Below are positions 57,248 through 64,000 of a DNA stretch of 64,000 nt, one piece after another (positions within the stretch are counted from its first letter, which is position 1; each line of letters starts with the position of its first letter). Location: assembly GCF_020360975.1 (NCBI RefSeq), contig NW_025408671.1, positions 5,146,001 to 5,210,000 of the forward strand, written 5' to 3'. The stretch comes from Hirsutella rhossiliensis (lineage: Eukaryota > Ascomycota > Sordariomycetes > Hypocreales > Ophiocordycipitaceae). The notes under the pieces were generated by a model. That model did no database searches, was not told where the DNA came from, and saw only the letters and a list, made by a program, of their open reading frames with translations. Both the position numbers and the translations under genes were made by a program.

Positions 57248-58197
57248 TCAAGGCTCTCGTATGTGCCTGGCCGTAACAATATCATCAAACATCGCCAAAT
57301 CCCCCACCCTCTCCTCCACCGCATCAAAATGCATATACCTATCGTAGCGGTTCAATATAACGTGCGGTTCAGTCCAAGCAGTTCCGAAATCAACAAGCTT
57401 CCCATCTCTATAGTTATCTTCCTTTATATCACGGACAAATATCCCCATCGAGTGTAAAGATCGCAGATCTCGTAGGTTGCGCGGCAAGCTTTTGACACTG
57501 ACCCCGAACCTGCACTTGCAAGATCTTCAACAATGGCATAGATCGGACGGTTTGTGTTTTTAGGGCGTTGTCCTGTTCAACACTGAAATCAAGGTTCCAC
57601 TCATCCTCCAGTTTTCGGATGTCTTTTTCCTCCAAGCGGATATAGCCGTGGCATGGAACTGCAACTTGATGCGGCAGTAATCGCCTGTCTTGCGCCTGCT
57701 TGATTCGACCGTATGCGCGGCATTCTGAGGAGGGCATAACATGCCATTCCAACTCTTCTTCAGTGCAGCGGATACCCGCAGTGTAAAGTTGGTGGTAGTC
57801 ATACGAAATATCGTACGGCATAAACTAAGGCATAATTAACCTCTCGAGCTGCCAGCTCACCACTACTTACCACCTTCAAAGCGTAGTGCTTAGACTCGAT
57901 CTCAACCTTGAAAACATGTGCCATGATCTCAGAGTGGCCTGAATATGGTTCTGAGTAGTCATCGAGCATATCTTTCCAGGTGATCGATGCGTTGGCGAGT
58001 GCAGAGGATGCAACTTCGACCATGGCAAGGCGGAAGTCCGTCTTGAACGTCCATGTCCTCGTCGAATAGACCATCAGCACATCTAGAGGTGCCTGTAGTC
58101 TTCCCGGGAGCCCTAATTCGAGAATATTTGCTCCGCGTCCGATTTGGCTTTCTTCCGTCGGTTTGTTGTCGCCGTCCTGGTCGTGCCATGTTGTCAT
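57248..58197 (-). pseudogene. Kinase-like (FTA2-type) gene, broken by two frame shifts
   Basis: Starts MTTWHDQDGDNKPTEESQIG at 58197. A canonical intron (57,825-57,870) joins HYALKV to FMPYDISYDYHQLY. Then follow SSECRAYGRIKQAQDRRLL and AVPCHGYIRLEEKD. The next part continues in a second frame (NRPIYAIVEDLASAGSGSVS) and then a third, with the kinase-like core LRSLHSMGIFVRDIKEDNY and KLVDFGTAWTEPH. Frame changes fall at about 57,560-57,572 and 57,471-57,492. This is the layout of the fungal family annotated as 'kinetochore Sim4 complex subunit FTA2', largely protein-kinase-like relics expanded in filamentous fungi. A real kinetochore role is doubtful for such expanded copies. A short missing piece at the C-terminus is possible. 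Confidence 0.7.
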
Positions 58198-59063
58198 ATT
58201 TTGCTCAAAAAATAGAGCACATAGTAGAGTGAAATTTGGAAATAATGGAGGCGGGAAATGAAGCCTGTGATCGATGGCGAGTGGATGAGAACAGAGCTGG
58301 CGAGGTAAAGCTTCCCTGACTTGGAGAGAACCACGGTTGTATTGCAGCGCGCGTCACGGTCGTCAGGCTGGCTGGATGATTGAGGTAACCAACAACTCCA
58401 ACCATTACGCCCAGTTCTTGTCCCAGATGCATCGCATGTCTCATTACTACTACTCCGTTGTGCCGATATGGGCATCGCGGTTCCCGTCGCACCCATCCTT
58501 CCCTGTCAATTTCGCCTTCCCCAGCCTCTTTGCACGTCTCTTTCATTCAGCCGTGCAGGATACAGTATATCTGGCTGATGCTACAGACCAGAGCAACAAG
58601 GCAATATGAGGTGCATCAAGTGGCCAGAATCCGGCCTCATCGTCTTGCACCTCTCCCACGCCCCCTCCATTGCAAACTTTCCCCCTACACCCCCTTCTCC
58701 CCGGCGTTAAATATCCCAGCCAACGACACCACGGAGCGGGTAGCTACGCCGACTCTAGCCGAGTCGAGACCGCCCTCAGACCGCCCTCTGGTCATACCGG
58801 CTTCCCGGGCACGACCCTGGGGCCGACCTTCCCTTCCTACGAACTCTCCGAGATGCGACCGACCATGCCTTGCAGATTGGAGACGCAATGTGACCATCAC
58901 GTCGTGCAACCACCTGTTCACCAACTTGACCCGCTCCTTGAAGCTGTTAATCCCGACGTGAGCATCCCGCCCTTGCCACGCAGGCAGCCTCCTGCAAGCC
59001 TCGCCACTTTCCGTTACTTCAATATGTATTGCCCTGCTTCGGACTAAGCTGAGGGAGTAGAGA

Positions 59064-59099
59064 TCAGGGGGTGAACCTGCCTCAGGTCCACCCCCTGAC
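59064..59099. repeat. Inverted repeat / hairpin
   Basis: tcagggggtgaacctg and caggtccaccccctga are inverted copies with one mismatch and a 3-4 base loop. Could be a transposon-end or MITE-like structure. Confidence 0.85.
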
Positions 59100-59211
59100 C
59101 CTCACTACGGGGATCCTGTGGGCTAGTCTGACCTAAGACCACCTAATCACTTTGGAAGTCTGTCCCTACTCTTGCTTGGTAGTTGGCTTGCTGATGACGT
59201 TAGAGAGGGAT

Positions 59212-59470
59212 GAGTCGGATGACCGGCGCATAGATGCAGAATCTGACGGTGTTCCAGCCAAGGATGAGCATTATCTGATGGAAGGGTGGCCAAGAGTAAG
59301 GCCAATTGCTAGGCATTCTCTTAGGGGCGGCTTGCAGGCATCAGCCAAGCACTAGTAGATCACAGTTCCGACAGAGGAGGAAGGCGCATGAGTAAACCGG
59401 GCAGATACATGCCACTAGACGGCTAGAGTCGCATTGCTGTGACTCACGAGATGATTTGCTGGAGCTCACA
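59212..59470. repeat. Diverged repeat, copy A
   Basis: Shares ordered segments with 62,723-62,935: cggcgcatagatgcagaa, gcaggc(a/g)tcagc(c/g)aagca, aggaggaaggcgcatga and gatgatt(t/c)gctggagctc. Several differences are C-to-T or G-to-A in this copy. Roughly 70% identical by eye over the best segments. Confidence 0.75.
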
Positions 59471-59938
59471 TCAGGGGCTACAATGAAGCTCGACAGGAAT
59501 CAGGAAGTCTGTTCTACTCTTATATGACGGTGTTGGTGAAATGTTGTGTCAATACACATCGGAATAAGGGGGTCACCACAGCTAGATTCAAGATGCATGT
59601 TCTATCTCTAAAGGGGCAGTCTGAAGGGGCTATTTATACAGGAGGCCTTAGGGAGTTCTGGAGACCTCCTGAGTATGGGGCTCTACCGTGCATAGTTGGC
59701 TGTGCCCACGCATAAAGGGGTAGCTTTCCTTACTCAGGAAGTCCTGATGCGTTACTGCTACAGAGGCCAGGAATCTTTTCCAGGTCCCTAACGGGGCTGC
59801 CCTGGTCCACAGACAGAAGGATATCAAAAGGCTTTAGTGAATCGGTAAGGGCATGGCCAACAGTGCCAATCTTCAATATATATTTAAAACAACCAATGGA
59901 ATCGGCGATACGCCCCTGCAGGCCCTCGTCAACGCGTG

Positions 59939-60774
59939 TCAGCAGGTGCTCCCTAGGGAATCATAATGCGGTACCACTGCGTTTGGATAAGTCGGCACAG
60001 AATAATGCAAGTGCATTACCGTACGGCCGCCAGTAGACGTAGGCTGTGTTGTTACCATGGCTTGGCCGGGACTGTCGTGCATCGACGGGGACGGTTGCCC
60101 GCCATAGACGCAGCCTTGTCGCGTGGTGCTCGCGCGACTCAATGGGGTTGTCGGTGGATACGGAGAATGAACAGCCGATGCCATGACTGCAGTAGCCACG
60201 CCCATGTGATGTTGATAGCCGTACGAGGACGTTACGAGCTGCGACGGCTCCCAGACGGACGAACTTGTCGTCGACCCCTCGGTGGTGGAGGGGTTCGGAA
60301 TCGACTGTCCCGACAAATATAGGGAGAAGTCTTCATCTAGACTGGCCAGTTGTCGCGGCATCAGGAGCCGTTGTAGCGACTGGACAGCGGCACTAGGGTC
60401 GTCGGCGTGAAAGGGTTGGCCTTGGTTGGAATCAAGTGGCAAGGTGCCCGACTGCAAGAAACGGGTTATTTGGTCGTCGCTAATGCCATGCCTGTTGAAG
60501 AGCTCCTGGAGCTGCTTGTTCTCCTCGGCTACTCTTCTCGCGGCCATCTGGACCTCGGTCGAGGCCTCGATGCCCTGAGTCTCGTATTCTCTGAGTCGCC
60601 GTTTGAGGTCCTGGACATACTCTCCGTCGGGCGCGTGATCTCCTCTGGTTGTCTCGAATTCGGGCTAATTTGTTCTCGCGCTAGAGCAGAGAAAGAGAAA
60701 GGACTCTGCTGTTAGTTAAGGCCTTTCCAGTCTACGGTATCACCTGGGTTGATGTCACTTACCGCGAGGGACAT
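59939..60774 (-). CDS. bZIP transcription factor with a 2-base deletion in the basic region
   Basis: Exon 1 (60763..60774) encodes MSLA. An 82-base intron with GTAAGT donor and CTCTAG acceptor leads to exon 2 (59939..60680), which begins RENKLARIRDNQRRSRARR. That is the basic-region signature NxxxSxARR of fungal bZIP proteins. It is followed, one frame over, by EYVQDLKRRLREYETQGIEA and a leucine-type coiled coil through AARRVAEENKQLQELFNRHG. The frame break needs two bases at a GA repeat (60,621-60,624). If corrected the protein is 251 residues, with a Ser/Thr/Pro/Tyr-rich C-terminus. Such bZIPs are common in fungal accessory regions. Whether the deletion is real or an error is undecided. Confidence 0.75.
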
Positions 60775-61436
60775 TTGGCTTGCAAGCTTGTTTGGGGCCG
60801 CTCTCCTTGACTAATGAACGAGGAAAGGATTGTAAAAATAAGCGTCTCCAAGTAGAATATCTGTGAGCGTAAGAGAACGAGAAATGCGAAATTAACAAGT
60901 TATAGAGAGTTGGGGGGAAGAGCTGGAAGAATTGCTCCAGCGGCTCCAATCACTCGAGACGCATGCAAATCATGGCGCAGCCCTTGCAGCCTTCACGGAT
61001 ATTTGGACAGGTGACGGTTGGATATGCATTTCGGCGTCTCAAATAACTACACGTCCTCATGCGCACGTCCTCATGCGCCTCGCTGACTGTCCACCCCAGC
61101 CGATCGAGGACAATGGAGAGTGTGACATTGTCTGGCGCGGAATGCTTAGTGGTTCAGGATTCCTCGCGAATTCCGCAAAACGAGGTCATAGAGAGGCGAC
61201 CTCCAACTTTAATGTCAATGATCTATTTTGTAGTGTTCTCTACTGCGACGGCGTACAGCAATGTAGCTACGGCGCAAGGTAGCAGTAGCCAGTGTTAGAA
61301 GACGAGTTTATATTATTACATGCTCTTCTCGCTGTGGCATCTTCGTCCATTTCTCTCAAGCTTTCACTCGCATATCTCTTCAGTTTTACAAGGTTCATTT
61401 CCTTCGCTATATTCTCAACGGCTTTAAAAGCTGTCG
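60775..61436. other. Spacer between two minus-strand genes
   Basis: About 660 bases: promoter and leader of the bZIP gene and the 3' region of the next gene. Contains the tandem ctcatgcgcacgtcctcatgcg duplication near 61,055-61,078. No supported gene. Confidence 0.5.
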
Positions 61437-62095
61437 CTACTTGGTTAGTTCCCAATCAGGGTTGCTTCTGGGAGAACTTACAAATGCGTTCTCCGTCCCC
61501 TCGCGATCAAAACAGCCGCCCTCATAGAGGATATACCGACGAGAAATCTCCATGTTCTCGGCCACAGGGTATGGAGGGTCTCCTCCGAGTGTGTCTGAGG
61601 ATCCAAGCTGTCCTTGGAATTGTGCAATCGTCTGGAGATCTCGAGGTGATAGTGTTGATGAGCACGCTTGCGCAAATACGCGTGCTCTCTCCGAATTCTC
61701 TTCAATCTCTTTGAAAAGTTGCCGCATGATACCAAAGACAATTGTTTGGAAGGCGACGGTAGGGACCTCCGTATGCGTGCTGGGTAAGCGACTGGATGTC
61801 TGACGGAGGCCCTCGGATTGAGATTTCATGGCCTCTTCGATTTGTGCCATCTGGGGCTTGTGCTGAGTCGCATTGTTCAACTCGTCCGCGGCGTTGCCTG
61901 ATTCCCCTATACCATTCACGTCAGTAAATGTTCGCTGCCGCCATGACATATCACGAAACCGTTCTTACTATCGTCCTGGCGCTCGGGCTTTGGAGCGGCT
62001 GTCGTGGCTTCGGCGTGTAGGTTGGGGTTTTGCTGAGCCGGAGAGCCTTTCGCACTTGCGTAGGAGTCGAAAAGAGGACGCCGAGGTTGTGACAT
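61437..62095 (-). CDS. Unrecognised 198-residue protein
   Basis: Exons complement(61437..61906, 61969..62095), intron with GTAAGA donor, TTACTGACG branch region and TATAG acceptor; 597 bases, 198 residues, intact. Starts MSQPRRPLFDSYASAKGSPA; another in-frame ATG at 62131 would add 12 residues. The middle (about 75-140, TVAFQTIVFGIMRQLFKEIE, then ENSERARVFAQACSSTLSPR) looks helical and folded. A 42-base stretch just before the stop (61,440-61,481) has intron-like ends, but splicing it would use the same stop, so the C-terminus is either FVSSPRSNPDWELTK or 14 residues shorter. No family recognised, and no membrane or signal segment. Confidence 0.6.
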
Positions 62096-63060
62096 TGTCT
62101 CGTTTAGATTCGCTACCACGAGCTCTCGCATGTGCTCTTAGTAGCGCGTGTAAGCCGTAAGTGCCGCAAGATACTCACGACCTAGAAGTCGAGCGTTGAG
62201 TCAAGGAATGAATGGAAGACGTAGTTGGTAGCAGAGCTGGGAAACACGACGTGAAAGCCGGACAGGTAATCATACAAACCAGCAGTCTATGGTGGCATCT
62301 AGCAAGCGGAGTGTAAATATCGCGATGTCTCGTTTTCCCACCCTAAGGGTGTCCCTGACGGCTCTCTAGAGCCGCTCCTTTGGACTTCCGGCTAATTTTC
62401 ATATATTGAGAAGTATTGCTACCTCGTTAGATGCAAATGTAGGTCTCGAAGGTCGCCGTCTTCTTCCGAAGTTGATGCCGACGTGGGCAGCCCTCCCTGT
62501 CGCGAGGCTCCCTCCTCTGCAAGCTTCGCCACCCCGACACTTCCCAGGCATGCACATGTACATTGTCATACATTGGGTCAACGACGAGGGAAGAGAAATT
62601 AACGGACAAGTCCTGCCTGGCGTTCCTCCTGAACCCCGTCGCAGGGAGGCTGCGGACTAGTCTGCACGATTCGGTTCGCCCCTGTGCCTACAGAGAATTT
62701 GGCTACTCGTAATTTTGCAGCATTAGCGGATGTGATCGGCGCATAGATGCAGAAGCTGAACCTGGTCAAAGACGCATAAACCATCTCAGGGGTGGCCGGC
62801 AGGCGTCAGCGAAGCAACAACGGACCACAGCCCGGAAGTGGAGGAAGGCGCATGATCCCACCCGACGATATGTGCAATGAGATGGCCAAAGCTGCGCCTT
62901 GGGATTCTCGGATGATTCGCTGGAGCTCGTCCCGGCCAAGGCAGCCCGTCTCATACTCGTTTAGATAGTGAAGGAGGTAGGCACCACCCCTTTGTCCCAG
63001 TTTCCATATCTCCCATTTTCTTGCAACTCTCCGAAAGCCAACGAAGCCCTCCTTCCCGCC
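62096..63060. other. Spacer with second repeat copy
   Basis: About 965 bases. Its left part is the promoter of the 198-residue gene. Its right part carries copy B of the diverged repeat and the leader of the KEN-box gene. No supported gene. Confidence 0.5.
62723..62935. repeat. Diverged repeat, copy B
   Basis: Partner of copy A at 59,212-59,470 in the same orientation. This copy is more GC-rich at the differing sites (for example gattcgctggagctcgtccc against gatttgctggagctcacatc). Confidence 0.75.
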
Positions 63061-63582
63061 ATGTCGACTGACACTACCTCGACTATGCAGGGGAACATGA
63101 GTTCCACTGAATCGATTGCCTGTGGACAAACTGGTCATCTTCGTGCTCTCGATATGCTTCTTTGTCCTACCTCGCCCACCTCAGAATTCTCGGATACCGA
63201 AAGCCAATTCAACAGCACAAACTGCCGTGACAAATATCCACAAGACGAGATTGAAGTGTCACCTACACAAAATATACAGCCCTCGTTTGCACCTAGCGAT
63301 CTTGAAGAGAGTGATTACTCTTCATTTTGGGGCGATGACAAGGAGAATCGTCCTCCTACTGGGCTCGTTTTTCGAGTCACTGTATCCGATACTTGCCATC
63401 GAGTAGAGGCCAGCGGTACAGTCGAGAACGGACAAGGCAAACAGGTTGAGATGGAACTTGACCTCCCTCTCTGCAAGCCTGTTAGAATTACTATCAGCCT
63501 TTCTCAGTCTTCTCCTTCGGACTCATCACGACACACCAGGAAATGCGAGCGGAGAGACCATGGCGGGATATATGGGGTGTGA
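63061..63582 (+). CDS. Unrecognised small acidic protein with a KEN-box motif
   Basis: Open frame of 173 residues from MSTDTTSTMQGNMSSTESIA at 63,061. The N-terminal half is Ser/Thr-rich and acidic. The motif WGDDKENRPPTG (about residues 97-108) fits the KEN-box consensus with its acidic lead and downstream Pro, an APC/C destruction signal. The last 70 residues (LVFRVTVSDTCHRVEASGTV to KPVRITISLSQS) alternate like a beta-rich fold. The 3' end may be spliced: a GTGAGT donor sits just before the stop (63,579-63,584). No family recognised; whether expressed is unknown. Confidence 0.5.
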   Translation: MSTDTTSTMQGNMSSTESIACGQTGHLRALDMLLCPTSPTSEFSDTESQFNSTNCRDKYPQDEIEVSPTQNIQPSFAPSDLEESDYSSFWGDDKENRPPTGLVFRVTVSDTCHRVEASGTVENGQGKQVEMELDLPLCKPVRITISLSQSSPSDSSRHTRKCERRDHGGIYGV

Positions 63583-64000
63583 GTACAGAATGTCGAGCGC
63601 CTGAAAGAATATGGCAAAGCCATGGGCAAGGGCATAAGCGACAGCGGATTCACAAAATCCGGAGGAGCAAGCAACCAGCCGTGGAGGAGTGTTGAATTGT
63701 TATATCTTCACCAGCCCTTATGATGGTAGTAGTCCAGATATCCTCTAAGAAACGCTGGTTCCACAAGCTGGCATTTGCATACCGCTCGCCTTCATGCGAG
63801 ACTTGTCGGGAATTGCCCTCGGGTCACCGAATCATGCGAGGCGTATCGATGATCCAAAACGGCGTCGGGTGTGAGTGCCCCTGCTGCCTTTCCAACACGA
63901 GTCCAAGTCTAAGTGAGTCGGTCAACTCGGTCATGAGCATACTGCGGCGAGTCGTTCGTGGCGATAGAACTGCCCGGGTTTTCCGGGGTCGCATGTGACT
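63583..64000. other. Window end, no supported gene
   Basis: About 420 bases. A possible later exon of the preceding gene or part of a next gene may lie here (plus-strand open frame 63,720-63,998, Cys/Ser-rich), but nothing in it is recognisable. Confidence 0.4.

Larger units (their letters stand above)
58198..59938. other. AT-richer accessory stretch without a supported gene
   Basis: About 1.7 kb with no recognisable gene on either strand. Holds a hairpin (59,064-59,099), the first copy of a diverged repeat (59,212-59,470), and short open frames with no family resemblance (one at 59,524-59,715 on the plus strand). Confidence 0.55.

Noticed and set aside
1..64000. CRISPR array, rRNA genes or prokaryotic operons
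   Set aside because: No spaced direct repeats of CRISPR type; splice sites and gene families are clearly eukaryotic.
56340..64000. Secondary-metabolite gene cluster around the bZIP gene
   Set aside because: No polyketide synthase, NRPS, terpene cyclase, P450 or transporter is present within the window; a bZIP alone is not sufficient.

Overview
The window looks like nuclear DNA from a filamentous ascomycete, most probably a Sordariomycete and perhaps Hypocreales (inferred from gene content, GC-rich third positions and intron style; no search was run). Genes carry short 45-80 base introns with GTAAGT/GTGAGT/GTATGT donors and CTAAC/CTGAC branch sites. There are no operons. Divergent and convergent gene pairs are common.

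Layout. (1) 0.25-29.4 kb is a dense housekeeping core: a sugar-nucleotide 4,6-dehydratase divergent from a nucleotide-sugar transporter; RPF1 divergent from NOC3 (both 60S ribosome biogenesis); an unrecognised protein; the RNase P/MRP subunit POP3; a 2609-residue ubiquitin hydrolase; a 504-residue unknown; a PRCC-like nuclear protein divergent from the TORC2 subunit SIN1. Every recognised gene here reads cleanly once introns are removed. (2) 29.4-34 kb is sparse and holds a decayed DUF3405-type gene and a small secreted GPI-type protein. (3) 35-55.3 kb holds an NF-kappa-B-inhibitor-like protein, a ZIP metal transporter, a Cdc4/FBXW7-type F-box WD40 protein, pyruvate dehydrogenase E1 alpha, DNA ligase I (with a second, upstream start giving a mitochondrial-type leader), CTP synthase (with an 8-base microexon) and a CLC chloride channel. 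Four of these (ZIP, E1 alpha, ligase, CLC) contain single-base frame breaks inside otherwise well conserved protein, whereas CTP synthase, the F-box gene and the whole left core do not. (4) From about 55.3 kb a decayed Pif1-like helicase tail abuts and overlaps the start of the CLC gene. Beyond 56.3 kb the DNA becomes AT-richer and repeat-bearing: short tandem repeats, an LTR-like TATA region, a broken kinase-like (FTA2-type) gene, a bZIP gene with a 2-base deletion in its basic region, two unrecognised small genes, and two diverged copies of a repeat that differ partly by C-to-T/G-to-A type changes.

There is no CRISPR array, no convincing tRNA or rRNA gene, and no biosynthetic core enzyme. 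I see no clear new multi-gene system. The strongest leads are the dehydratase/transporter pair (possible UDP-deoxysugar supply to the Golgi), the dual-start DNA ligase, the clustered frame breaks in essential genes, and the accessory island at the right end.
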